6,313 nucleotides of DNA from Blautia sp. (GCA_017515945.1 JAFWDX010000118.1:1-6313); one strand, 5' to 3'. Counted from the stretch's first letter, positions 1-6,111 are shown. Translations and numbers: made by a program. The notes: generated by a model not told the origin, from the letters alone.

Positions 1-430
1 GCATCAGCAACACCGCGTCGCACTTCTCCAGCACGTATTCCAGCGTGGACAGGGGCGTGGCGGGCTTCAGGGCCACGCCGGCGCGCACGCCCTTCGCGTG
101 GATGCGGTTGAGCATGCCGTCAATATGCGGCTGTGTCTCTGCATGGAATACAATCTGTTCCACCCCGATATCCAGAAGTTCATCTACAAAATAATCCTGC
201 TCCGTCACCATGACGTGGCAGTCAAAGGCCAGGTCCGTGCGGTCCCGCAGCTGTCTGACCGTGTCCAGGCCCAGCGGCATGCTCGGGCTGAAATGTCCGT
301 CCAGGATATCCACATGGATCATCGATATTCCCGCCTGCTCCAGGATCCGCACCTGGCTCTCCAGGTTGCACATGTCCAGGCAGATCAGGGACGGGGATAT
401 AATGCATTTCTCATTCCAGATATTACTCAT
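1..430 (-). CDS. Ribulose-phosphate 3-epimerase family protein, AlsE-like (C-terminal part missing)
   Basis: Partial gene: the first 143 codons are present and the frame runs open off the left edge. The family are TIM-barrel enzymes that invert C3 of ketose 5- or 6-phosphates (Rpe: ribulose-5-P/xylulose-5-P; AlsE: D-allulose-6-P/fructose-6-P). Seen: ISPSLICLDM at residues 11-20, closer to AlsE's ISPSLMCMDL than to Rpe's usual IAPSILSADF; HVDILDGHF at 39-47, containing the metal-ligand His39 and catalytic-base Asp41 positions; DCHVMV at 70-75 with His72, a further metal ligand. The second catalytic Asp would lie beyond the edge. The usual PN after DGHF is PS here (residues 49-50). The ATG shares one base with the TGA of the upstream kinase gene (TGATG), and AAGGAGG at 440-446 sits 9 nt before it, so translational coupling is likely. 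The family call is firm; AlsE rather than Rpe is inferred from the N-terminal motif and from the neighbouring fructokinase-like gene. Confidence 0.88.
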   Translation of the reverse strand, partial: MSNIWNEKCIISPSLICLDMCNLESQVRILEQAGISMIHVDILDGHFSPSMPLGLDTVRQLRDRTDLAFDCHVMVTEQDYFVDELLDIGVEQIVFHAETQPHIDGMLNRIHAKGVRAGVALKPATPLSTLEYVLEKCDAVLLM

Positions 431-1383
431 CAGTTTTGCCCTCCTTCTGCAGCCAGATATGCCAGGATCTGTTTCTTTGTGGGAATCGAAGCAATCGCTC
501 CTTTGCCCTGTACGCAGATGCATCCGGATACGTTTCCATAATCCATGGCCCCCCGCAGCTTATCCTTCGTCAGATCCTCTGCCTTTTCCACGCCCTGCAT
601 CCGCAGGCTGGAAAGGAAGCCGCCCCAGAAGGCGTCTCCGGCACCGGTGGCATCGACGGCTTTCGCCTTCCTGCCCTGTACAGTAAAGGATTCTCCGGCA
701 AAGAATGCCTTTGCGCCCGCAGAACCCAGGGTCTCGATGAGGAGTGTGATCCCGTTTTTCTCCATCAGAGCCGGCAGGTCGGCCTCCGTGCCGAACATCC
801 CCAGCTCCTCCTCGGAAATCTTTAAAATATCCACGAAAGGCAGGATCTCCTCAACAGCCTTTGTGCATGCATCCTGGTCATCCTTCCACATGAGGTTGCG
901 GTAATTGACGTCAAAGCTGACCAGCTTTCCTTTTTCGTGGCCCAGACGCAGTGCCTTGCAGGTCGCGTCCTTTACCGGCTGTGCGGAAAGAGAACAGGAA
1001 CCCGCGTGAATGATCACGCTGTCGCCGATCTCCTCGTCCGTCACGTCGTCCGGAGAAAGGAACATATCCGCGCCGGGTTTGCGGGCAAAGGTGAAACGTC
1101 TCTCACCGTCCGCGGCCAGTGTCACAAAGGCCATCGTCGTGATCGCTTCCCCGCAGAGCTGCGGGCACAGGACCTCCACATCATATTCTTTCAGTGTATC
1201 CACCAGAAAATGTCCGAAATCATCGTCGCCCACCTTGCAGCACATACCGGCCTTCAGGCCGTTTTTGGATACCGCGATGGCCACATTTGCGGGCGCGCCG
1301 CCCGCCTTGCGGATGTAGCTGGCGGGCTCACTACCAGGTATAAAATCAATCACCATTTCACCGATACTGTAAATATCACGCAT
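430..1383 (-). CDS. PfkB-family carbohydrate kinase, fructokinase-like
   Basis: Cytoplasmic ATP-dependent sugar kinase of 317 residues, a normal family length. Seen: the N-terminal PfkB glycine-rich signature GGAPANVAIAVSKNG at 28-42; RKPGADMFLS at 101-110, SFDVNYR at 156-162 and LKISEEE at 187-193, which are typical of the fructokinase branch; and the C-terminal signature DATGAGDAFWGGF at 244-256, with the anion hole GAG and catalytic base Asp250. The start is the ATG at 1383, preceded by GGAGGA (1394-1399) at 10 nt. It is first in a two-gene unit with the downstream epimerase gene, whose start overlaps its stop by one base. Family knowledge suggests phosphorylation of a ketohexose such as D-fructose or an epimer at the terminal hydroxyl. 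Context (isomerase, importer, 3-epimerase) suggests its substrate is the ketose made by the isomerase. D-allulose, D-xylulose and D-fructose all remain possible; 2-keto-3-deoxygluconate is less likely because no uronate genes are nearby. Confidence 0.92.
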   Translation of the reverse strand: MRDIYSIGEMVIDFIPGSEPASYIRKAGGAPANVAIAVSKNGLKAGMCCKVGDDDFGHFLVDTLKEYDVEVLCPQLCGEAITTMAFVTLAADGERRFTFARKPGADMFLSPDDVTDEEIGDSVIIHAGSCSLSAQPVKDATCKALRLGHEKGKLVSFDVNYRNLMWKDDQDACTKAVEEILPFVDILKISEEELGMFGTEADLPALMEKNGITLLIETLGSAGAKAFFAGESFTVQGRKAKAVDATGAGDAFWGGFLSSLRMQGVEKAEDLTKDKLRGAMDYGNVSGCICVQGKGAIASIPTKKQILAYLAAEGGQN

Positions 1384-1393
1384 GTCTGCTCAA

Positions 1394-1449
1394 TCCTCCA
1401 CATTTGTACTCGCAGAAACCATTATACCGAAGGGTCAGAATAGGTGGAG
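1394..1449 (-). promoter_or_regulatory. Putative promoter and ribosome binding site of the kinase-epimerase unit
   Basis: A perfect TATAAT lies at 1421-1426 on the minus strand, about 40 nt before the kinase ATG. With a 17-bp spacer the -35 position (1444-1449) reads CTCCAC, only 3 of 6 consensus bases, so the promoter may be weak or activator-dependent. Predicted transcription start is near 1414, giving a short leader that contains the GGAGGA ribosome binding site (1394-1399). Its position downstream of a terminator supports a separate transcription unit. The -35 region lies only a few bases from the end of the inverted-repeat element, so insertion may have altered the upstream promoter context. 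Confidence 0.5.
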
Positions 1450-1452
1450 CTC

Positions 1453-1634
1453 TTTGATCCGTAACTGTTCAGTCACAGGCTTCTCCACTGTTACAGGACC
1501 AGGCGCAGGCTCCTGCGCCGCATTGAAAGTGACCCTCCCAAGGGACGCCTGAGGTGTGGCCCTGGCTGTTGAGCTTTTGTTCCTTGTACCTCGCATTATA
1601 TGCGAGGTGCTGACTGAACAATTACTTTGATTCC
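1453..1634. mobile_element. MITE-like element with 15-bp terminal inverted repeats and flanking direct repeats
   Basis: The element core spans 1461-1625. Its left end GTAACTGTTCAGTCA (1461-1475) and right end TGACTGAACAATTAC (1611-1625) are inverted repeats matching at 14 of 15 positions. Directly outside them are TTTGATCC (1453-1460) and TTTGATTCC (1626-1634), a near-identical direct repeat that looks like a target-site duplication with a one-base indel. Inside are two perfect palindromes: GGCGCAGG/CCTGCGCC (1502-1519, 2-nt loop) and ACCTCGCAT/ATGCGAGGT (1588-1608, 3-nt loop). It carries no credible gene, so if mobile it must depend on a transposase elsewhere. It lies between a terminator and the kinase promoter, a typical non-disruptive site. 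A 78-codon minus-strand frame (1435-1671) covers it but spills over both ends. An alternative is a structured small RNA or REP-like repeat. Family membership cannot be judged from one copy. Confidence 0.65.
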
Positions 1635-1653
1635 ATATATACAGAAGCTCCCG

Positions 1654-1691
1654 AATAAAAAGGGCAGCCACCAGATCAGCGGCTGCCCCTT
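1654..1691 (-). terminator. Rho-independent terminator of the isomerase-importer operon
   Basis: On the minus strand, GGGCAGCC (1681-1688) pairs perfectly with GGCTGCCC (1662-1669) around an 11-nt loop. A-T and G-T pairs extend the stem at its base, and TTTTTATT follows at once (1654-1661). It begins about 40 nt after the stop of the binding-protein gene, so it ends the first transcription unit. Some readthrough into the kinase gene cannot be excluded. Confidence 0.9.
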
Positions 1692-1730
1692 GGTGTCAGG
1701 AATCAGTTTTCTGAACGACCAATTTTTTAA

Positions 1731-2696
1731 TTATTTGAAATCTGCAACGTTCTCAGCGCTGACGGTGGAAACACCGGTATCAACGACTGCACCGCCGAGA
1801 TCCTCGCCATTTTCAAGAGCAACGACAGCGTCGATGGCCATCTCACCCATGACGTTGGGGTTCTGAGCCATGAATGCAAGGAGCTCGCCGCCCTCAACAT
1901 GAGCGATGTTGGAGTCGGATTTGTCCCAGCCTACGCAGTAGATGGTCTCGCCGTTGGCAGCAGCATCCTTGACAGCAGCGGCTGCGCCGTTGGTAGCGCC
2001 GTCGTTTGTGCCATAGATGGCAACTACGCCGTTGGCGATCAGGGTGTTGGCCAGCTCCTGAGCCTTGGCATTGTCGCCGTCGGAGTACTGTCTCTCACCG
2101 ATCTCAAAGTCTGTTCCTTCGAATACGGAAGCGAAGCCCTGGAAACGATTCTCACAGGAATCAACACCAGCCTGGGCATCTACGATACCGATGGTACCTT
2201 CGGTAACACCGTTTTCATCGAGAACTTTCTTAAGGAATTCACCAGCCTGAACGCCGCCGGCATAGTTGTCGGTCGCATAGGTGGCGGAAGCTTCTACGGT
2301 AGCGGGAGCATCAACATAGATGATCTTGATGCCGGCGTCTTTGGCCTCTTCCAGAGCCTTGTTGCAGGAAGTGGCATCGTTGGCAGCGATGATGATGTAA
2401 TTTGCACCGTCAGCAATAGCGGTCTCAACCTTCTGGATCTGCTGAGCGTTGTCCTTGGTCTCGGGAGCGAGCCAGGTCATCTCGATGTTGGCGCCTGCTT
2501 CGTTGTAAGCTTTAACTCTCTCTTCTGCTGCAGTCTGCAGACGTACCCAGTGGACATCCATCTGATCCATGGTGATCAGAGCGACCTTTGTCTCAACGCC
2601 TTCACCCTTGGAAGCGTCGAACTCCTCCGCTGCGAAAGCGGTGGTGGACATGGCGAGGATCGCGGCTGCTGCCAGTGCAAACAAACGCTTTTTCAT
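1731..2696 (-). CDS. Ribose-type sugar ABC transporter, substrate-binding protein (RbsB/AlsB-like)
   Basis: Exported sugar receptor of the Peripla_BP_4 (RbsB-like) family, 321 residues, delivering substrate to the permease and ATPase encoded upstream. Seen: a signal peptide with a KKR n-region and a hydrophobic core to about residue 17; a signal peptidase I-type AFA|AEE site near residue 22; VALITMDQMDVHWVRLQ at 38-54, the usual first strand and helix; IIIAANDATS at 101-110; DNYAGGVQAGEFL at 143-155; YGTNDGAT at 228-235; and GWDKS at 256-260, with Asp258 at the usual sugar-contact position. The only cysteines, at 111, 181 and 254, are all in the mature domain. There is no lipobox cysteine, which is odd for a Gram-positive binding protein. 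The start ATG at 2696 follows AAAGGAGGT (2705-2713) at 8 nt. It is last in the operon, after a 102-bp gap holding a stem-loop. The exact sugar is not readable from sequence. Confidence 0.95.
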   Translation of the reverse strand: MKKRLFALAAAAILAMSTTAFAAEEFDASKGEGVETKVALITMDQMDVHWVRLQTAAEERVKAYNEAGANIEMTWLAPETKDNAQQIQKVETAIADGANYIIIAANDATSCNKALEEAKDAGIKIIYVDAPATVEASATYATDNYAGGVQAGEFLKKVLDENGVTEGTIGIVDAQAGVDSCENRFQGFASVFEGTDFEIGERQYSDGDNAKAQELANTLIANGVVAIYGTNDGATNGAAAAVKDAAANGETIYCVGWDKSDSNIAHVEGGELLAFMAQNPNVMGEMAIDAVVALENGEDLGGAVVDTGVSTVSAENVADFK

Positions 2697-2738
2697 AGTT
2701 ACGTACCTCCTTTAAAAAATGGGATTGATTTATCTTTA

Positions 2739-2783
2739 AAGGATCCGGTACCGGCTGTGCTGCAGCCGGTACCCGATATCCTT
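2739..2783 (-). promoter_or_regulatory. Intergenic stem-loop between permease and binding-protein genes
   Basis: GGTACCGGCT (2747-2756) and AGCCGGTACC (2764-2773) form a perfect 10-bp stem around a 7-nt loop. An outer helix, AAGGAT (2739-2744) with ATCCTT (2778-2783), lies beyond a small internal loop. On the mRNA strand it is followed by TTTAAAG rather than a run of U, so it is not a convincing terminator. A stem here could protect or process the mRNA and so set the binding-protein level apart from that of the membrane parts, as known for intercistronic hairpins in other ABC sugar operons. That role is inference. Confidence 0.75.
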
Positions 2784-2798
2784 CAAAGCCGGGAATAA

Positions 2799-3773
2799 TC
2801 AGGCGGCTTTCTTCTTTCCGCCGATCTTGAAGCCGCTTCTTCTGGCGATATCCAGAAGCACGCAGACAACGACGATAATACCGATGATGATGTTTCTGAG
2901 GGCGACCGGCACGTTGGCCATGGTCAGGCCGTTCTGAAGGATGGCCCATACGGCGGCACCGGCAATGGTCCCGACCAGGTAGCCGCTTCCGCCCAGGGTA
3001 GAGATACCGCCGATAACGGCTGCGGCAACACCGTACATCTCATAGGAAAGACCGGCCTGCATGGAGCCCATGCCTGCGGCGGCCATCGTGATCATGCCTG
3101 CCACGAAGGAGCAGAACGCGGAGATCATGTAAGCGGTCGTAGTGGTCTTGAAAACGTCTACGCCGGAAAGTCTCGCGGCATCCACATTGGAGCCGATGGC
3201 GTAGATATGTCTGCCGGTTCTGGTATAGTTCATCAGATAGTTGAAGCAGAACCAGATCACGAACACGATGATTACACTGATGTAGAAGGGTCCGGCCAGT
3301 CTCTTGTAATAGAAAACATCGCGGAACATGGTCTGCATGGTGCCGCTGCCGATATCGCCGGTGTTGTAGTTGCCGTTGACCAGCTCAGCCAGACCACGGC
3401 AGATCGTCATGGTGCCCAGTGTGCCGATGAAGGGCGGCAGCTTGAATTTACCGACCAGGACGCCGTTGATCATGCCGACGCAGAGGCAGCATACAAGGTC
3501 AACCAGCACGGCTACGATGACCGGCACGCCATTGCAGATCAGCGTAGCGGAGATCATGGCGGACATGCCCAGGACGGAACCGATGGACAGGTCGATGTTA
3601 CCGGTGATACAGACGATACCCTGTCCGATACCTACCAGCAGATAAGGGCAGATGGAACGGACCAGCGGATAAAGGTTTCTGGTTTTGATGAAGTTCGGGT
3701 TCATCAGTGAAAAGACGACGAGCAGGATCGCAACGCCGACGTAGGCGGTAATAACGGATGCATATTTTTTCAT
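2799..3773 (-). CDS. Ribose-type sugar ABC transporter, permease (RbsC/AlsC-like)
   Basis: Polytopic inner-membrane permease of the BPD_transp_2 family, 324 residues, close to E. coli RbsC. It should form the channel of the importer, probably as a homodimer, since only one permease gene is present. Seen: hydrophobic segments at about 5-24, 38-56, 63-80, 83-107, 112-132, 161-181, 214-234, 246-262, 264-283 and 293-309; the family's NIDLSIG stretch at 59-65; a cytoplasmic stretch GRHIYAIGSNVDAARLSG at 187-204 that matches the region contacting the ATPase in this family; and GGISTLGGSG at 255-264. A basic KKK tail suits a cytoplasmic C-terminus. The start ATG at 3773 follows GAGGAGGAGA (3781-3790) at 7 nt. 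Only 25 nt separate it from the ATPase stop, so the two genes are surely co-transcribed. The gene and its frame look intact. Confidence 0.96.
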   Translation of the reverse strand: MKKYASVITAYVGVAILLVVFSLMNPNFIKTRNLYPLVRSICPYLLVGIGQGIVCITGNIDLSIGSVLGMSAMISATLICNGVPVIVAVLVDLVCCLCVGMINGVLVGKFKLPPFIGTLGTMTICRGLAELVNGNYNTGDIGSGTMQTMFRDVFYYKRLAGPFYISVIIVFVIWFCFNYLMNYTRTGRHIYAIGSNVDAARLSGVDVFKTTTTAYMISAFCSFVAGMITMAAAGMGSMQAGLSYEMYGVAAAVIGGISTLGGSGYLVGTIAGAAVWAILQNGLTMANVPVALRNIIIGIIVVVCVLLDIARRSGFKIGGKKKAA

Positions 3774-3798
3774 GGATCAATCTCCTCCTCTGTTGCCA

Positions 3799-5307
3799 TC
3801 AGGCTGCGTTGTCTCCGAACTGAGTTGCGTAAGTCATGATCTCTTCTTCCGTGGTATTGCGGGGATCGACTTCGCCCGTGATCTTGCCGTTGCACATGAC
3901 GATGATCCGGTCTGAAATACCCATAACCTCAGGCATCTCGGAAGAAACGATAATGACGCAGATGCCGTTTTTCTTCAGTTCATTGATGATCTCATATATT
4001 TCAACCTTTGCGGCGACATCGATACCGCGGGTCGGTTCGTCAAAAATAACGACTCTGGACTCTCTGGCCAGCCATTTGGCCACGACGACCTTCTGCTGGT
4101 TGCCGCCCGAAAGGCTGCCCGCCTCGATCTCCGGTCCGGCCATCTTGATCGTCAGGCTGTTTTTGCCCTTCTCGATCATCTCATTCTCGGTCTTTTTATT
4201 GATGGTGCCCACAGGGCCCTCGCAGATGATATCAAGGTTCGGGAGCGCGATGTTGTCACGGATGGAAAGCTTCGTGCAGAGTCCCTCTTTCTTTCGATCC
4301 TCAGGCGCGAGAACGATGCCCTGCCGGATGGCGTCCATGGGATTTTTGATCACCAGTGCTTTGCCGTCCAGGATCACCTCGCCGGACTCCTTGGGATCAG
4401 CGCCGAAGATGGCGCGCATGGTCTCGGTACGGCCGGCGCCGACCAGACCGGAGAATCCCAGGACCTCTCCTTCATATGCGTCAAAGGAAACGTCTCTCAC
4501 CATACGGCCGGCATTCAGGTGCTTCACCTCGAGGATCTTTTTGCCCTTGGGCACTGTGTCACGCGGGAACTGGTTGGTAATCTCGCGGCCGACCATGTTG
4601 GCGATGATCTGCTCCATGGTGAAATCCTTGAACTCACCCTCGGTGATGTATTTGCCGTCACGCATGATGGTCACGCGGTCGACAATGTGATGCAGCTCCT
4701 GCAGTCTGTGGCTGATGTAGATGATGGAGGTGCCCATCGCCCGCAGCTCGCAGACGATCCGGAACATCTCGGTGATCTCCGCGTTGGAAAGGGAGGAGGA
4801 CGGCTCGTCCATGACCAGGACCTTTGCGTTGATCAGCAGGGCTTTGCTGATCTCGACCATCTGCTGACGGCCGACGGTCAGATCGCCGACGGTGGTCATG
4901 GGATCCAGATCCGTGATCCCGAGCTTGCCCAGCTGTTCTCTGGCCTGGCGGCACATTTCCTTTACATCCAGGCGGTGTCCCTTTGTCAGCTCTCTGCCGA
5001 GGAACATGTTTTCATAAACGGTCAGGTGCTGACACATGTTCAGCTCCTGGTGGATGATCGCCACGCCCAGCTCCTGAGCCTGTTTTGTATTCAGGTCTCC
5101 GACAGCCTGTCCAAAGATCTCCACAGTCCCGGAATCCCTGGTATAGACCCCGGAAAGGATCTTCATCAGCGTGGACTTGCCGGCGCCGTTCTCTCCCAGC
5201 AGCGCCATGACTTCGCCCGGCTTTACATGGAGCTGGACATCATCCAGCGCCTTGACGCCGGGGAAGGTTTTGTTGACATGCTCCATTGACACAGCATATT
5301 CACTCAT
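3799..5307 (-). CDS. Ribose-type sugar ABC transporter, duplicated ATP-binding protein (RbsA/AlsA-like)
   Basis: Cytoplasmic ATPase that powers uptake through the downstream permease. It has 502 residues and two fused ABC domains, as in RbsA, MglA and AlsA. First domain: Walker A GENGAGKST at 38-46, Q-loop Gln87, signature-like LTVGRQQ at 143-149, Walker B VLVMDEP at 163-169 and switch His200. Second domain: degenerate Walker A GLVGAGRTE at 287-295, where Lys is replaced by Arg; LSGGNQQ at 399-405; VVIFDEP at 419-425; and SSE at 455-457 where the switch His would be. This asymmetry, with one canonical and one degenerate site, is normal for the family and not decay. The start ATG at 5307 follows AAAGGAGAG (5313-5321) with a short spacer. 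It lies 33 nt after the isomerase gene, in the same operon. Simple-sugar specificity is firm at family level; the substrate itself is not visible. Confidence 0.97.
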   Translation of the reverse strand: MSEYAVSMEHVNKTFPGVKALDDVQLHVKPGEVMALLGENGAGKSTLMKILSGVYTRDSGTVEIFGQAVGDLNTKQAQELGVAIIHQELNMCQHLTVYENMFLGRELTKGHRLDVKEMCRQAREQLGKLGITDLDPMTTVGDLTVGRQQMVEISKALLINAKVLVMDEPSSSLSNAEITEMFRIVCELRAMGTSIIYISHRLQELHHIVDRVTIMRDGKYITEGEFKDFTMEQIIANMVGREITNQFPRDTVPKGKKILEVKHLNAGRMVRDVSFDAYEGEVLGFSGLVGAGRTETMRAIFGADPKESGEVILDGKALVIKNPMDAIRQGIVLAPEDRKKEGLCTKLSIRDNIALPNLDIICEGPVGTINKKTENEMIEKGKNSLTIKMAGPEIEAGSLSGGNQQKVVVAKWLARESRVVIFDEPTRGIDVAAKVEIYEIINELKKNGICVIIVSSEMPEVMGISDRIIVMCNGKITGEVDPRNTTEEEIMTYATQFGDNAA

Positions 5308-5340
5308 GCCGGCTCTCCTTTCTTAAAGTGGCAGTTGCGT

Positions 5341-6024
5341 TCAGTCCTTTGCAGGCGGATACTCGGTGCACAGGAGTCTGTAGGGAGGCTCATCCTCCTC
5401 GATGGTCGGGAAACGTCCCAGCGGCTCATAGAAACGGTTGTCCGTATTGTCATCGTTGCACATGGAGACCTCGCCGACCAGAGTCGTGCCGGAGCCCTCC
5501 TGGATCACGAATTCATGATAATAGTAGGGATAGAGGGTCAGGCTCTCGCCGGGATGAAGCACGATCTCGCTGCCCGCAGGCACCGTATAATGTCTGCCGT
5601 CCTGGAAGATCTCCACATCCGTGTCCGCCAGGCCTTCATCCTTTGTCGCGTTCCAGAGACGGAATACCACATTGCCGCCGCCGCGGTTGATGATGTCTTC
5701 CATTTTGTTCCAGTGGAAGTGATTCGGGGAGATCTGGCCGGGGCGCAGCATCATGATCTTCTCCGCGTAGGTCTTGGTGTATTTGTCATTATGAACATTG
5801 CCATTGCGGATCGTGATCAGGGCAAGGCCCTTTTTGTCGTAGTTTCCCTCCCCGTAATCGGTGATGTCCCAGCCAAGGGCATTGTCACGGATCTCATCGT
5901 ATTCATGACCTTTTTCCTTCCACTCCTCGGGCGTGAAGCTCAGGAAGGGAGGCAGGGCAAAGCGATAATCCTTGAGCATGGCTTCGAACTCTTTGATAAC
6001 GGCATTGATCTCTGAACGTTTCAA
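5341..6024 (-). CDS. D-lyxose/D-mannose ketol-isomerase family protein
   Basis: Cytoplasmic cupin-fold sugar isomerase of the Lyx_isomer family, 227 residues, the same length as recalled for the D-lyxose isomerase of E. coli O157:H7 (Z5688). Family members interconvert D-lyxose/D-xylulose and D-mannose/D-fructose using a divalent metal. Seen: the metal-ligand set His102, His104 and Glu109 in NHFHWNKMED (101-110) plus His170 in YYYHEF (167-172); the N-terminal FTPEEWKEKGHEYDEI stretch at 30-45; and GWDITDYG at 51-58, typical of the longer subgroup. Translation begins at TTG (6022-6024), chosen because AGAGGTGA (6031-6038) lies 6 nt upstream and the alignable N-terminus starts there. It is first in the operon, 33 nt before the importer ATPase gene, so it probably acts on the imported aldose. 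The family call is strong; the physiological substrate (lyxose, mannose or a rarer aldose) is inferred and open. Confidence 0.93.
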   Translation of the reverse strand: MKRSEINAVIKEFEAMLKDYRFALPPFLSFTPEEWKEKGHEYDEIRDNALGWDITDYGEGNYDKKGLALITIRNGNVHNDKYTKTYAEKIMMLRPGQISPNHFHWNKMEDIINRGGGNVVFRLWNATKDEGLADTDVEIFQDGRHYTVPAGSEIVLHPGESLTLYPYYYHEFVIQEGSGTTLVGEVSMCNDDNTDNRFYEPLGRFPTIEEDEPPYRLLCTEYPPAKD

Positions 6025-6030
6025 GTAAGG

Positions 6031-6038
6031 TCACCTCT
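6031..6038 (-). promoter_or_regulatory. Ribosome binding site supporting the TTG start of the isomerase
   Basis: The minus strand reads AGAGGTGA, matching 7 of 8 bases of the ideal GGAGGTGA, and lies 6 nt before the TTG codon at 6022-6024. No in-frame ATG with a comparable site is seen near the N-terminus, so this site decides the start. Confidence 0.85.
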
Positions 6039-6039
6039 T

Positions 6040-6073
6040 TCAGTTTAGTAATCTCAGTTTACTATTAAGTAAA
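6040..6073. promoter_or_regulatory. Operator-like repeats in the isomerase mRNA leader
   Basis: Two direct copies of TCAGTTTA (6040-6047 and 6054-6061) lie 14 bp apart. They overlap two inverted repeats: TAGTAA/TTACTA (6046-6051 with 6059-6064) and TTTACT/AGTAAA (6058-6063 with 6068-6073). The region sits between the predicted transcription start and the ribosome binding site, a usual place for a repressor roadblock. AGTTTA half-sites resemble those of ROK-family sugar repressors such as XylR, but the resemblance is partial and no regulator gene is in view. Confidence 0.45.
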
Positions 6074-6111
6074 AAAAATATTTCGAACCGCTTTTCAGTT
6101 TTACCAAAATA

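Noticed and set aside
1435..1671. Minus-strand 78-codon frame across the inverted-repeat element
   Set aside because: It runs through both palindromes, both terminal repeats and into the terminator stem, has no convincing ribosome binding site, and shows no recognisable domain.
1899..2798. Long plus-strand open frame of 299 codons opposite the binding-protein gene
   Set aside because: It has no ribosome binding site of note, a low-complexity Gly/Val/Ser composition typical of the reverse frame of a biased gene, and lies opposite a clearly real family member.
4432..4447. Walker A lysine missing in the second ATPase domain, as a sign of damage
   Set aside because: GLVGAGRTE in the second domain is the normal degenerate form in RbsA/MglA-type fused ATPases.
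3836..5289. Plus-strand open frames of 284 and 256 codons opposite the ATPase gene
   Set aside because: They overlap each other and the intact duplicated ABC ATPase; they are by-products of codon bias, with no family motifs.
5335..6015. Plus-strand open frame of 226 codons opposite the isomerase gene
   Set aside because: It mirrors the isomerase gene almost exactly, and the minus-strand frame has all four metal ligands and a good start; the plus frame shows no recognisable motif.
6071..6090. Run of T on the minus strand in the leader as a terminator or attenuator
   Set aside because: The T-run (6071-6078) is preceded by no stable GC-rich stem, only weak 3-bp pairings, so it does not form an intrinsic terminator.
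6082..6097. Possible CcpA catabolite-repression (cre) site just downstream of the promoter
   Set aside because: The central AACCGCT core fits, but the flanking TG and CA positions do not without adding a base, so the match is too weak to report as a feature.
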